Shown: positions 36,149-44,973 of the stretch, piece by piece
How the letters are laid out: each line of letters starts with the position of its first letter
How positions within the stretch are numbered: position 1 is the stretch's first letter
Assembly: GCA_963662605.1 (NCBI GenBank)
Contig: OY759785.1
Coordinates: 2,480,001-2,544,000 of the forward strand
Direction: 5' to 3'
Origin: G963662605 sp963662605
GTDB taxonomy: Bacteria > Bacteroidota > Ignavibacteria > Ignavibacteriales > Ignavibacteriaceae
Length of the DNA stretch: 64,000 nucleotides
Notes under the pieces: generated by a model
Seen by the model: the letters and a program-made list of their open reading frames with translations, nothing else
The model's database searches: none
Told to the model about the DNA's origin: nothing
Made by a program: the position numbers and the translations under genes

Positions 36149-37148
36149 ATTCGTTCTCCGCTTTCATTTCTCTTGTCATCAAATCAGAACAAGCCTTCGC
36201 CGCGTCCTTATCTTCAAACAGGATTTTATAAACTTCGAACGTTATGGGGGTTTCAATGTTGTGTTTCATGGCAAGCTGAGTAGCTGATTTACTGGTAACC
36301 ACACCTTCTGCCACTGCGCTCATACTGCTCAAAACTTCTTTGAGTTTCATGCCTGAACCGATTTTCTCTCCGACATACCGGTTTCTGCTGTGCTTGCTGC
36401 CGCAGGTCACAATCAAATCACCCATGCCAGATAATCCGGCAAAGGTTTCAGGAAATGCGCCTAATGCAATACCGAGACGGGAAATTTCAGCAACTCCCCT
36501 TGTCATAATTGCAGCTTTTGTGTTATCACCGTATTTCAAACCATCAATTATTCCCGCACCGACAGCGATAACATTTTTAAACGCGCCGCCCAATTCAACA
36601 CCGATCAAATCGAGTGATGAATAAACTCTAAAGTACGGTCTCATAAATGTAGTTTGGATCAATCGCGAAGTACTGATGTCTGTTGATGCAGCGACTACTG
36701 CGGTCGGTATCAAACGGCTTACTTCTTCAGCATGAGAAGGTCCCGAAAGCACTCCGATATGAGCAGGAGAAATTTCAGGATACACATTGCGCAATATCTG
36801 CGATACAGTCAGGTCGGTATCAACTTCAATACCTTTCGAAACGCTGACAAGAACGGTATCCTTGATCAGGTTGAAGTCAACATTTTTAATGACACTGCGT
36901 ATAAATTGTGTGGGAACAGCAACAACGATTAATTTTTTATTTGAGCAGGCTTCAATAAGGTCGTTAGTAATCTTTATACCGGCAGGGATAGTAATACCCG
37001 GAAGCAAAGTAACATTCTCCCGTTTATCATTGAGAACTTCGCAGTAATCTTTACTGAATTCCCAAAGAGTTACTTTGTGTCCGTTTGCATGCAATAGAAT
37101 GGATAACGTCGTGCCCCATCCACCGGCACCGAGTACTGCTACTTCCAT
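36147..37148 (-). CDS. gpsA: Glycerol-3-phosphate dehydrogenase [NAD(P)+]
   Basis: GpsA reduces dihydroxyacetone phosphate to sn-glycerol 3-phosphate for phospholipid synthesis. The Rossmann motif is VLGAGGWGTTLS near the N-terminus; SVSKGIE, GPSHAEEV, the catalytic Lys in GGAFKNVIAVGAGI and GLSGMGDLIVTC follow. The protein has 333 residues, the normal size. It lies 8 bases after plsY, which uses its product, so the two form a glycerolipid operon. Confidence 0.97.
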   Translation of the reverse strand: MEVAVLGAGGWGTTLSILLHANGHKVTLWEFSKDYCEVLNDKRENVTLLPGITIPAGIKITNDLIEACSNKKLIVVAVPTQFIRSVIKNVDFNLIKDTVLVSVSKGIEVDTDLTVSQILRNVYPEISPAHIGVLSGPSHAEEVSRLIPTAVVAASTDISTSRLIQTTFMRPYFRVYSSLDLIGVELGGAFKNVIAVGAGIIDGLKYGDNTKAAIMTRGVAEISRLGIALGAFPETFAGLSGMGDLIVTCGSKHSRNRYVGEKIGSGMKLKEVLSSMSAVAEGVVTSKSATQLAMKHNIETPITFEVYKILFEDKDAAKACSDLMTREMKAENE

Positions 37149-37156
37149 AATAGAGG

Positions 37157-37819
37157 TTAGTGTTTTTTCTTGAAACTTATCTTACTTTCACTACCGGCGA
37201 TGAGTCTTGAAATGTTGTGCCTGTGTGTAAAGACAACAATCAGGAAAACACCGAACAGGAATGGAAGAAGAGTATGGTATCCGATGATATCAACATGAAA
37301 TACATTAGCCCGTATGATCATGGCAACCGGTATAGCCAAAGTTGCCAAAATCGAACCGAGTGAAACATATCTTGATGCTGAAACAACGATAATAAAAACG
37401 CCGACACCGATAAGAAGATCAATCGTCGAGATAACAAGAAGAAAGCCCATACCGGTAGCAATGCCTTTTCCGCCTTTAAAATTCCCAAAGACGGTCCAGA
37501 TATGCCCGGCCATAACGCTGAGTCCTGCTATAATTTGAACGAGAGTGAAATCATCGAATGGTGTTTGATTAGGGAAAGGAAAACTACCAAAATATAATCT
37601 TGCGATAAGAACCACCGCAAGCACACCTTTCAGTGCGTCTAATAAAATTACTAAAAGCCCATATTTCCAGCCCAGTATTCTCATCACATTGGTTCCGCCC
37701 ATGTTACCACTACCGTGATGACGGATATCCGTACCGTTCACGGCCTTGCTAACCAATACTCCCGAAGGAATGGAACCAGCTAAATAAGACAATAAAATGA
37801 TAACTGCTAAATTGAGCAT
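37157..37819 (-). CDS. plsY: Glycerol-3-phosphate acyltransferase PlsY
   Basis: PlsY transfers an acyl group from acyl-phosphate to glycerol 3-phosphate in the inner membrane. The 220 residues hold several membrane helices. The family motifs are AGSIPSGVLVSK (loop 1), GSGNMGGTNVMR (loop 2) and GHIWTVFGNFKGGKGIATGMG (loop 3). It is co-transcribed with gpsA. Confidence 0.96.
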   Translation of the reverse strand: MLNLAVIILLSYLAGSIPSGVLVSKAVNGTDIRHHGSGNMGGTNVMRILGWKYGLLVILLDALKGVLAVVLIARLYFGSFPFPNQTPFDDFTLVQIIAGLSVMAGHIWTVFGNFKGGKGIATGMGFLLVISTIDLLIGVGVFIIVVSASRYVSLGSILATLAIPVAMIIRANVFHVDIIGYHTLLPFLFGVFLIVVFTHRHNISRLIAGSESKISFKKKH

Positions 37820-37929
37820 TATACTGCTTTCTGAATATTACAAAATAATTAAATAAAAATTATTCACACTTAGCAAACAATTTTTATGTAATTACCATTA
37901 CAATATGTTAAAAAATAGCATAAAATCAA

Positions 37930-37962
37930 AAAAAAGAGCAGTCAAAAAAACTGCTCTTTTTG
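37930..37962. terminator. Rho-independent terminator downstream of the hsp20 pair
   Basis: The stem AAGAGCAGT (about 37935-37943) pairs with ACTGCTCTT (about 37951-37959), with A/T-rich tails on both sides, so it could act on either strand. It lies just after the second hsp20 gene on the minus strand and before plsY. Confidence 0.8.
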
Positions 37963-37980
37963 TGATAATAAGCACACCGG

Positions 37981-38445
37981 TTATTTAACCGAAATCTGTA
38001 ATTCTTTCGGCTTAACTTCCTCAGCCTTTGGAATTACCACGGTCAACTGACCATCCTTAAATTCGGCTTCAATTTTGTCTTCCTTTACCTTCTCAGGCAG
38101 CCTGAAAGACCGGTAGAATTTGCCGTAGGTTCTTTCTACCCTGTGGAATTTGCCGTCCTTCTCGTCTTTCTGCTGCTGACGCTCGCCGGAGATTTTTAGT
38201 TCTCCGTTCAAGTACGAGAGCTTAACATCCGATTTTGAAAGTCCGGGCAGATCAAGGATCAAACGGTAACTTTCTTTATCTTCATAGATATCCGTCAGCG
38301 GCATCCATACCGCGTTTTCATATTCTTCATCAGTTTCTTTCCGTGAAGGAAAATTGAATCTGCTTTCCAAATCGCTAAACAAGCGGCTGAATTCACGTTC
38401 TACATTAAGCAGATCACGCATCGGGTTATAACGTACGAGTGACAT
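37981..38445 (-). CDS. Small heat shock protein (Hsp20 family)
   Basis: The 154-residue protein has an alpha-crystallin domain (about 47-140): VWMPLTDIYEDKESYRLILDLPGLSKSDVKLSYLNGELKISGE through FYRSFRLPEKVKEDKIEAEFKDGQLTVVIPK. A C-terminal tail (KPKELQISVK) follows. It is an ATP-independent holdase that binds unfolding proteins. The N-terminus (MSLVRYNPMRDLL) is the usual type. It lies 32 bases downstream of a second hsp20 gene and ends at a terminator. Confidence 0.95.
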   Translation of the reverse strand: MSLVRYNPMRDLLNVEREFSRLFSDLESRFNFPSRKETDEEYENAVWMPLTDIYEDKESYRLILDLPGLSKSDVKLSYLNGELKISGERQQQKDEKDGKFHRVERTYGKFYRSFRLPEKVKEDKIEAEFKDGQLTVVIPKAEEVKPKELQISVK

Positions 38446-38477
38446 AGTCTTCTCCTTTTGTAAAGTTATTTGATGTA

Positions 38478-38861
38478 TTAATTAATAGCGATAGACTTGG
38501 GTAGAGCTTCAGATTTCTTCATCAACTCCAGTACCAGAACACCATTTTCGTATCGTGCCTGAACGCTCTCCCGGTCTATCAAATTGGTTATTTTAAACTT
38601 TCTAAAGTAGTTTCCGGATCTGATTTCCTTGCGGATATACTTCCGTTCGCCTAATTCTTCAGGTGTAATTTTACCTGTAACGGTAAGTTCATCGTCTTCG
38701 ACTTTCACATTGACATTCTCTTTTGAGACACCGGGCATGCTAATATGGACTGAGAATCTGTCTTTAGATTCCAGAATATCTGCTGCGGGGTTTTTCCAAA
38801 TTTCGGCAGCCTGTTCATCAGTGTCTTTTGTAACTAAATACGTTTCATACGAATTGCACAT
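38478..38861 (-). CDS. Small heat shock protein (Hsp20 family), second copy
   Basis: The 127-residue protein is shorter than its neighbour but has the crystallin domain: ADILESKDRFSVHISMPGVSKENVNVKVEDDELTVTGK to YFRKFKITNLIDRESVQARYENGVLVLELMK, then SIAIN. It is the first gene of the pair. The two are only moderately alike, so they are not a recent duplication. The ribosome site AAAGGAAA lies upstream of the ATG. Confidence 0.93.
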   Translation of the reverse strand: MCNSYETYLVTKDTDEQAAEIWKNPAADILESKDRFSVHISMPGVSKENVNVKVEDDELTVTGKITPEELGERKYIRKEIRSGNYFRKFKITNLIDRESVQARYENGVLVLELMKKSEALPKSIAIN

Positions 38862-39295
38862 TGTCTTTTTCCTTTTATGAGTTATGTTTTAACTTTCTGT
38901 ACCTATATAACAAAGCATGTGCCAAACAGCTCCCGTACTTGTAACTCATTGGAATATAATAAGTTATCAAGATTTTACATCAGTCTTCCGAAAATTGCCA
39001 TTATGACGTACTTAATGTCATTTATTCATATTTTAGTCATTATGTCCAAAATCACATATCACATTATGCCATTTTGACGAATTTTCTTTCATTTTGGCAA
39101 TTCATGTCATCCTCACCATCGCAGGGTTTTGTAAAAGCTCTGCTGTAGTGGCGTATGGAAGTGAATTGTCATTTCAGTACACTGCGGCAAACAATCTTTC
39201 GAATACACTATTAATTTTAAATTTATTTTTTCATTTAGACGGCAATTGAAAAGTCTTTATTTTAGCGTCAAAGCAAAAACTAATTGAGGTTTTTT
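38862..39295. other. 434-base divergent regulatory gap between hsp20 genes and the SDR-like gene
   Basis: No gene is seen here. On the minus strand, TGGCAC (38919-38924) followed 5 bases later by TTGTT (38910-38914) resembles a sigma-54 -24/-12 promoter for hsp20, though the last position is T and not C. Five near-identical 9-mers, CATTATGAC, CATTATGTC, CATTATGCC, CATTTTGAC and CATTTTGGC, lie at 38999, 39038, 39062, 39070 and 39090. They could be repeated binding sites for a regulator. Confidence 0.4.
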
Positions 39296-40996
39296 ATGGA
39301 TATTTCTGGAAAAACTGTTCTGGTTTTAGGCGCGTGGGGATTAGTTGGAAATGCTGTTACGCAAAAACTCATTCCTGAGAAACCAAAAAAGATCATTGTC
39401 ACATCTCTCAACAAATCCGAAGCCCTTGATATGGTGCGAAAGCTTAATAAAAAGTACCCGCACCTTCCCAAAGACTTTTTTATTCCTTGGTGGGGCAACG
39501 TTCTGGTGCGTGAAGAGTTCAAGGATCTCGATAGAAGAGATATATTACTCGACCAGGAAAAACGACGCGTACTGATGCACGATACACTTGATGAACTGCA
39601 CGATGATACGCTGCAGGCTTCTGCTTTGTATAAATTAATTACGAAGTATAAAGCCGACATCATCATTGATTGCATCAATACCGCAACCGGAATTGCATAT
39701 CAGGATATATATTCAACGTACAAAAAAATACGTCATAAACTTGAAGGAGATGCAAATAACGATGAGTTACGTGCAATCTCCGAAGGACTGCTGTGTACAA
39801 TGTATATTCCACAGCTGATACGGCACATACAAATCCTGTATAACGCCATGCACACGGTTAACACACAGCTGTATTTTAAAATTGGGACAAGCGGGACGGG
39901 CGGTATGGGATTGAACATTCCCTATACGCACAGTGAAGAAAAGCCATCCCGGGTACTATTAAGCAAATCAGCTGTTGCCGGTGCTCACACTCTCCTGCTC
40001 TTCCTTATGGGAAGAACTCCTGAATCCGCAATTATTAAAGAGCTTAAGCCAACAGCAGCTATTGCATGGAAGCGAATTGAATACGATACAATCAAGAAAA
40101 AAGGAAAACCTATCGAATTGCTTGATGTTCCGTTCAGCCATACGGTCAAGTTGAAAGATACATTCGATTTCAACGCGTTTACTCCACTCAAAAAAAGCGG
40201 GTCACAACTTAAATCGGTTTTCATTGATACCGGCGAGAACGGCATATTCTCACGAGGAGAGTTCGAGGCTATCACTGCACAGAAGCAAATGGAATTTGTA
40301 ACCCCGGAAGAAATTGCCGACAACATTTTATATGAAATAAAGGGCGGCAATACAGGGCACGATATTATCAACGCGCTTGATAACGCCACATTAAATCCGA
40401 GTTACAGAGCGGGATATTTGCAGCACTTTGCCGTTGATAAACTTGAAGAACTGGAAAACCTGCACGGAGTCAACAGTGTCGCTTTCGAAATGCTTGGCCC
40501 TCCAAGATTATCAAAATTGCTATATGAAATTCAGTTACTAAAACTGATTGGCAAGACGATGAAAGGAATCGTAAAAATAACTCCTGAAGATTTGTCGAAG
40601 AAATGCACCGAGCTTGTGCAAAAAAATGCAAAGCTTCGCTCTGAGATGGTGTCAATCGGTATCGGTATCTTACTTCCTGATGGTAAAAATCTCCTGCGCG
40701 GCAATGAGTTGAAAATTCCGGTGCATAACGGAGAGTCATCGCTGTCGCTAAATAGCAAAGTCATTGATACCTGGGCGAATGAAGGCTGGGTTGATCTTCG
40801 TGTTTCGAATATGAAAATCTGGCGGCAAAGACTCCAGCGGATAATGAAAGAAGCTTCCGCGATTGACCGCGATGATACCAGTTCACTTCATGTACGGAAT
40901 AAATCTTACTGGCACAACTTTGAGAAGATTGATATCGGCCGCGTCGTCAGCTGGTTGTTTATTCATGAAGAAAAAGGAAACAGAATGAAAGATTGA
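39296..40996 (+). CDS. Large SDR-like Rossmann-fold protein of unknown function
   Basis: The 566-residue protein starts with a dinucleotide-binding loop, KTVLVLGAWGLVGNAV (6-21), typical of NAD(P)-dependent short-chain dehydrogenases/epimerases. The rest is much longer than a normal SDR (about 250-350 residues) and has no motif I recognise; a segment reads KIGTSGTGGMGLNIPYTHSEE. The start at 39296 has GAGG at 39286-39289. It is followed 85 bases later by the M14 peptidase. It may be a nucleotide-sugar or lipid oxidoreductase, but that is a guess. Confidence 0.7.
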   Translation: MDISGKTVLVLGAWGLVGNAVTQKLIPEKPKKIIVTSLNKSEALDMVRKLNKKYPHLPKDFFIPWWGNVLVREEFKDLDRRDILLDQEKRRVLMHDTLDELHDDTLQASALYKLITKYKADIIIDCINTATGIAYQDIYSTYKKIRHKLEGDANNDELRAISEGLLCTMYIPQLIRHIQILYNAMHTVNTQLYFKIGTSGTGGMGLNIPYTHSEEKPSRVLLSKSAVAGAHTLLLFLMGRTPESAIIKELKPTAAIAWKRIEYDTIKKKGKPIELLDVPFSHTVKLKDTFDFNAFTPLKKSGSQLKSVFIDTGENGIFSRGEFEAITAQKQMEFVTPEEIADNILYEIKGGNTGHDIINALDNATLNPSYRAGYLQHFAVDKLEELENLHGVNSVAFEMLGPPRLSKLLYEIQLLKLIGKTMKGIVKITPEDLSKKCTELVQKNAKLRSEMVSIGIGILLPDGKNLLRGNELKIPVHNGESSLSLNSKVIDTWANEGWVDLRVSNMKIWRQRLQRIMKEASAIDRDDTSSLHVRNKSYWHNFEKIDIGRVVSWLFIHEEKGNRMKD

Positions 40997-41081
40997 TTGC
41001 ACGGATTCCGGCTCTTGTCAAGGACACCGGAAGCAGCTTGCAATTATTTGATTATAAAAGTATCTTGTTTTTTAAATTTCA

Positions 41082-42506
41082 ATGGTTGATATGTCTCCAA
41101 ATACAGAATTTATATTTCATTTATATCATACATACGAATATTACCGTGAGAATTCATTTAACCGCCGGACGAATACACATCGCGAAGTTAATGCCGCGGT
41201 AAATAAGCTGAGAGGTAGTGCCGGCTGGAACATTACGACGGCGGGATATTCGGAACTTGGTAAAGAAGTAAATTTGATCTCCACCGGATCAGGTCCTGTG
41301 AAAATATTTCTTTGGTCACAGATGCACGGAGATGAATCAACCGCAACAAGAGCTATCTTTGATATTATAAACTTTATGACAAATCCGACCGGATATCATC
41401 AAGTGATTGATGATATCCGGCTGCGGACGACCCTTTACTTCCTTCCTATGGTTAATCCCGATGGTGCTGATTTGTTTCAGAGAAGAAACGCATACGGAAT
41501 TGATGTTAACCGAGATGTTCTGAGACTGACATCATCCGAAGCGCAGCTTCTTATGAAAACATTTGATGAAATCCGTCCGGATTTTGCGTTTAATCTGCAT
41601 GATCAGAGCACGTTGTACTCGGTGGAACATTCGGAAAAGCAGGTTGCCTTATCTTTTCTCGCTCCCCCATTCGATAATGAGCAGACAGTAAATCTTAATC
41701 GTGAACGGGCGATGCAGACCATTGTCGGAATGAAAAAAGCAGCAGAGTATTTTATTCCCGGTCATATGGCAAGGTATTGTGATGACTTTGAACCAAGAGC
41801 TTTCGGCGATACGTTTCAACTGAAAGGCGCCTCTACCATACTTGTCGAAAGCGGTGGATGGAAAGATGACACCGAAAAAGACTTTCTCAGAAAAAACAAT
41901 GTAATTGTGTTACTGTCAGCCTTTCATGATATTGCCAAAAACAACATTGGCCGCTATCCGGTTGAAGAATATTTTCAAATACCTGAAAATGCGAATTACC
42001 TTTTTGATGTTTTGCTGAAAGATGTGAAGCTGAAGATCAATGAACGATATTTAAATCTTGATATCGGTATAAATTATTACGAAGTCCTTTGCCCTGACGA
42101 TAGAACGTTTTACTATACCGGAAAGATTGAAGATCTGGGCGACTTATCTACGTTCCATGGAATAGAAGAGTATACACTCCCGGATTATGAAATCCTTCCC
42201 GAAACAATTCATCCCGATGTTTTAACAGGAAAAAGTATTGGGAGTCTGGATGTGGAATCGTTATTGCATAACGGAACCATGGGAGTAGTAGTTGAAGATA
42301 TCGGAACAATCCCGGAATTTTTTAAATTCCCGCTCAATATTTACCCTGCCGGTAAACAATTAAATTTTCTCAATCTTCAGGTCGGTGAAGCGGCTCAGTT
42401 CCGGCTTCACAAAGGGATCGGAGATCAGATATTGGTTATTAACGGTCACTTATATGACCAGAAAACGAATAGCGGGACAATAAGGAACGGCGTGATTATT
42501 AGATAA
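41082..42506 (+). CDS. M14-family zinc metallocarboxypeptidase
   Basis: The 474-residue protein has an M14 peptidase domain. The zinc ligands are His82 and Glu85 (SQMHGDEST) and the His in FAFNLHDQ. NPDGADLFQRRNAYGIDVNRD is the substrate-binding region, and the Glu in ILVESGGW is the probable catalytic base. No signal peptide is seen, so it is likely cytoplasmic. The C-terminal about 150 residues have no motif I recognise. An alternative start 9 bases downstream exists. Confidence 0.88.
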   Translation: MVDMSPNTEFIFHLYHTYEYYRENSFNRRTNTHREVNAAVNKLRGSAGWNITTAGYSELGKEVNLISTGSGPVKIFLWSQMHGDESTATRAIFDIINFMTNPTGYHQVIDDIRLRTTLYFLPMVNPDGADLFQRRNAYGIDVNRDVLRLTSSEAQLLMKTFDEIRPDFAFNLHDQSTLYSVEHSEKQVALSFLAPPFDNEQTVNLNRERAMQTIVGMKKAAEYFIPGHMARYCDDFEPRAFGDTFQLKGASTILVESGGWKDDTEKDFLRKNNVIVLLSAFHDIAKNNIGRYPVEEYFQIPENANYLFDVLLKDVKLKINERYLNLDIGINYYEVLCPDDRTFYYTGKIEDLGDLSTFHGIEEYTLPDYEILPETIHPDVLTGKSIGSLDVESLLHNGTMGVVVEDIGTIPEFFKFPLNIYPAGKQLNFLNLQVGEAAQFRLHKGIGDQILVINGHLYDQKTNSGTIRNGVIIR

Positions 42507-42563
42507 TTTCCGCCGGAAAAAGTATATTTACATCTTTAATATTTAATTTCTATCAGAAAACGA

Positions 42564-43145
42564 ATGCCTGAACAGCTGCAAGATACGCTAAAACAAGATT
42601 TTGAGCGGGAAGCTATTCCCCACATGAATGCTTTGTACAATTTTGCCTTAAAATTGAGCGGAGATGGAGACGATGCTAATGATCTCCTGCAGGAGACCTA
42701 TTTGCGCGCGTTTAGATTCTTCGATAAATTCGAAAAGGGAACTAATTGCAAGGCTTGGTTGTATCGTATTATGAAGAACCTGTACATCAATTCTTACAAA
42801 AAGCGGACAAGCGGTCCGATTAAGGTTGATTACGAGGAAATAGAGAATTTCTATGAAAACATTAAGCCTTCGAACACGGATGATGCGCACTTAGAACGTG
42901 AGATTTTTGACAGTCTGCTTGATGATGAAGTTTCTCAAGCGATTGCGTCACTGCCCGAAGATTTCAGAACAGTAATTATTCTTTCTGACATTGAAGGTTA
43001 CACGTACGAGGAGATAGCCGAGTTTGTTGACTGCCCTATCGGTACGGTTCGTTCGAGACTGCATAGAGCAAGAAAAATGTTATTTGCAAAACTACATAAA
43101 TATGCTAAAAGCAAAGGATTAGTTAGTGATGAACAAAAAAACTAA
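42564..43145 (+). CDS. ECF-type RNA polymerase sigma factor
   Basis: The 193-residue protein has region 2 (FALKLSGDGDDANDLLQETYLRAFRFFDKFEKGTNCKAWLYRIMKNLYINSYKK) and region 4 (LDDEVSQAIASLPEDFRTVIILSDIEGYTYEEIAEFVDCPIGTVRSRLHRARKML), and lacks regions 1 and 3, so it is an ECF (group 4) sigma factor. The following small gene overlaps its end by 17 bases and is probably its regulator. The signal and regulon are unknown. Confidence 0.95.
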   Translation: MPEQLQDTLKQDFEREAIPHMNALYNFALKLSGDGDDANDLLQETYLRAFRFFDKFEKGTNCKAWLYRIMKNLYINSYKKRTSGPIKVDYEEIENFYENIKPSNTDDAHLEREIFDSLLDDEVSQAIASLPEDFRTVIILSDIEGYTYEEIAEFVDCPIGTVRSRLHRARKMLFAKLHKYAKSKGLVSDEQKN

Positions 43146-43416
43146 CGCAAAAAAAGATTACATACCTGAGTTGATTACCGCGTATGTTGATAAAGAGGTC
43201 AAATGCCCTGTCGAAAATGATTTGGCAAAGACAGTTATCACAGACGATAAGGAATTCAAGGAAGAGTATACCATCCAGTTGGTCGCCAAGAATATTGTTT
43301 CCAGCAAATGCAAACAGAAACATGTTCCGGATGACGTTAAGCAATCAATTTATCACTCGACAATTGACAATAAGGATAATTCCGCTAAATCAGATCAGAC
43401 AGAGAAGCCTGAATAA
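43129..43416 (+). CDS. Small protein after the sigma factor, possible anti-sigma factor
   Basis: This 95-residue protein (start at 43129, MNKKTN) overlaps the sigma gene by 17 bases. Its start, IPELITAYVDKEVKCP, resembles the first helix of anti-sigma factors (A-Y-x-D-x-E). The end of that fold (PDDVKQSI) can also be seen, but the HxxxCxxC zinc motif of ZAS domains is missing and there is no membrane segment. It runs 32 bases into the 3' end of the convergent ybaK gene. Its role is inferred from position. Confidence 0.6.
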   Translation: MNKKTNAKKDYIPELITAYVDKEVKCPVENDLAKTVITDDKEFKEEYTIQLVAKNIVSSKCKQKHVPDDVKQSIYHSTIDNKDNSAKSDQTEKPE

Positions 43417-43852
43417 TTTCCGCGAGTACTGAAGGAGCAATGTGAATTTGCACCCCCCTTGCTCCACCGCTGATATAAATCCTTTCAAACAAAAGCGCCG
43501 ACTCTTCAAGAAATACCGGAAAGTTTTTTTTCATTCCGATTGGTGAACAGCCCCCTCTTATATATCCCGTTTTATCAAGCAGCTCGCTGACTTTAAGCAT
43601 ATCTATTTTCTTTTGACCGCAGGCTTTCGCAGCTTTTTTCAATTCCAATTCTGCTGTGACCGGTATGCAAAAAACAAAAATCTCCTCTTTATCATTTCTC
43701 GCGACAAGAGTTTTAAAAACCGAATCAGGATCAGCACCAATTTTTCTCGCCACGGTTTCGCCGCTTAAATCATCTTCACTAACCTCATAATGGTGTAAAG
43801 TGAAATCTATTTTTCTGGCTTCTAAAAAGCGGATTGCATTTGTCTTCGTCAT
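43385..43852 (-). CDS. ybaK: Cys-tRNA(Pro) deacylase
   Basis: The 155-residue YbaK-like protein hydrolyses mischarged Cys-tRNA(Pro). Family features are TKTNAIRFLEARKIDFTLHHYEV, FKTLVARNDK, the catalytic-site Lys in ELELKKAAKACGQKKIDML and GYIRGGCSPIGMKKNFPVF. Its 3' end overlaps the small sigma-partner gene (convergent). It is downstream of tlpA and separated from it by a terminator. Confidence 0.92.
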   Translation of the reverse strand: MTKTNAIRFLEARKIDFTLHHYEVSEDDLSGETVARKIGADPDSVFKTLVARNDKEEIFVFCIPVTAELELKKAAKACGQKKIDMLKVSELLDKTGYIRGGCSPIGMKKNFPVFLEESALLFERIYISGGARGVQIHIAPSVLAEIIQASLSDLI

Positions 43853-43865
43853 TGTATACTCAAAA

Positions 43866-43890
43866 AAAATGCCGGATAAACCGGCATTTT
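43866..43890 (-). terminator. Rho-independent terminator between the tlpA-like gene and ybaK
   Basis: A 10-bp stem AAAATGCCGG (43866-43875) with CCGGCATTTT (43881-43890), loop ATAAA, is followed on the minus strand by Ts. It lies just after the TlpA-like gene and 14 bases before the ybaK start. Confidence 0.85.
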
Positions 43891-43895
43891 AGAAT

Positions 43896-44447
43896 TTATT
43901 TTTTTAATAGTTTTTTAATTGTCTGAACGTATGTGTCCTTATCAACTAAACCGACATGCGAATCAACGATATTCCCTTTTCTGTCAATGATGAAAGAAGT
44001 CGGAATTCCTTCGATACCGCCAAAATCTTCAACAACCTTGTCGGTAAAATAACAAATCGGATAATTAATGCCCTGTTTTCTGGCGAATTCAGCAACGCTG
44101 CTGCGCGTATCGCGGTCAACAGATATACCGATAATAACCAAATCTTTTTTGAATTCACCTTGCAATGTTATCAAATCAGGGATACCTCTGCGGCAAGGCG
44201 GACACCAGGTTGCCCAGAAATCAACAATAACAATTTTACCCTTAAAATCGGACAGCTGTAAACTTTTACCGTCTATCGTCTGTAATTTGAAATTCGGTGC
44301 TTTCTTCAAGCTGCTTTCTGCCAGAAAAGATTCCGAAGAAAACAAATTATTGTTCATGTTTTCATTTTGAGCAGCTTTTGATTTACATCCTAAAGCCGCA
44401 AACTGAAGTGCGATAACAAACAAAACCGTTAAAACTCTATAAACCAT
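43896..44447 (-). CDS. TlpA-like thiol:disulfide lipoprotein
   Basis: The protein has a lipoprotein signal (VLTVLFVIALQFAALGCKSK) and a thioredoxin-fold domain of about 140 residues with active site WATWCPPCRRG and cis-Pro region GIPTSFIIDRKG. It acts outside the cytoplasm in disulfide exchange, for example reducing apocytochrome c or other substrates. The start at 44447 (183 residues) has GAGGTG upstream; the frame runs 34 codons further but that part does not look like a signal. The c-type cytochromes at the end of the window make a maturation role possible, but it is not shown. Confidence 0.88.
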   Translation of the reverse strand: MVYRVLTVLFVIALQFAALGCKSKAAQNENMNNNLFSSESFLAESSLKKAPNFKLQTIDGKSLQLSDFKGKIVIVDFWATWCPPCRRGIPDLITLQGEFKKDLVIIGISVDRDTRSSVAEFARKQGINYPICYFTDKVVEDFGGIEGIPTSFIIDRKGNIVDSHVGLVDKDTYVQTIKKLLKK

Positions 44448-44499
44448 TAACACCTCTAAATTATGATATATAGTATGATGATAACTTTTGGAAAAAGAT

Positions 44500-44721
44500 T
44501 CACTTTTGCTGTGAAGTTGTTTGGGAACCGTTGTTCGGCGGATAATCACCGTGAGCCGGTTCTTGTCTCGTATTGTTAATAATAAAAAATATCACGAGAA
44601 CAACCACAACAATCACCGTGTAAATGAAACTCTTATATCTTGGATCAATCAAGTGCTTTTTTTCAGCCGGTTTGCTGGTTTTATTTGCCGCAGAACGGGC
44701 TTTATTTGCTTTTTGCGCCAT
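44500..44721 (-). CDS. Small single-span membrane protein
   Basis: The 73-residue protein (start at 44721, MAQKANKAR; 44730 is an alternative) has a basic N-terminal part, one membrane helix (FIYTVIVVVVLVIFFIINN) and a short polar tail. No family is recognised. It lies 52 bases upstream of the tlpA-like gene on the same strand and may be co-transcribed. Confidence 0.55.
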   Translation of the reverse strand: MAQKANKARSAANKTSKPAEKKHLIDPRYKSFIYTVIVVVVLVIFFIINNTRQEPAHGDYPPNNGSQTTSQQK

Positions 44722-44931
44722 AAATCTCATTTTCAATGAATTTTAAATTTAGCTTATAAGAATACACAAAATTCTATTATTTCGAAAGGGATTTTACGAA
44801 CCCAAATGCTGCCCGCATAGGAATTTAAGTGAATTTGAAGTGAAATTTTAATGTAGTTCCGGAAAATCCAAATTGATACGCATAAGGCACAAGTATGCGT
44901 AAGTGATGGAAAACCTTAGAAATTAAAACTC

Positions 44932-44962
44932 AAAAGGCTCTCTGTACACCCGAGAGCTTTTT
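44932..44962 (-). terminator. Probable terminator of the FG-GAP/T9SS gene
   Basis: AAAGGCTCTC (about 44934-44943) can pair with GAGAGCTTTT (about 44952-44961) with one mismatch, and A/T tails lie on both sides. It begins 12 bases after the stop of the minus-strand T9SS gene. Confidence 0.55.
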
Positions 44963-44973
44963 CATAGCTAAAT

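Noticed and set aside
38999..39098. CRISPR-like array in the repeated 9-mers
   Set aside because: The repeats are only 9 bases long with spacing of 8 to 39 bases and no cas genes nearby.
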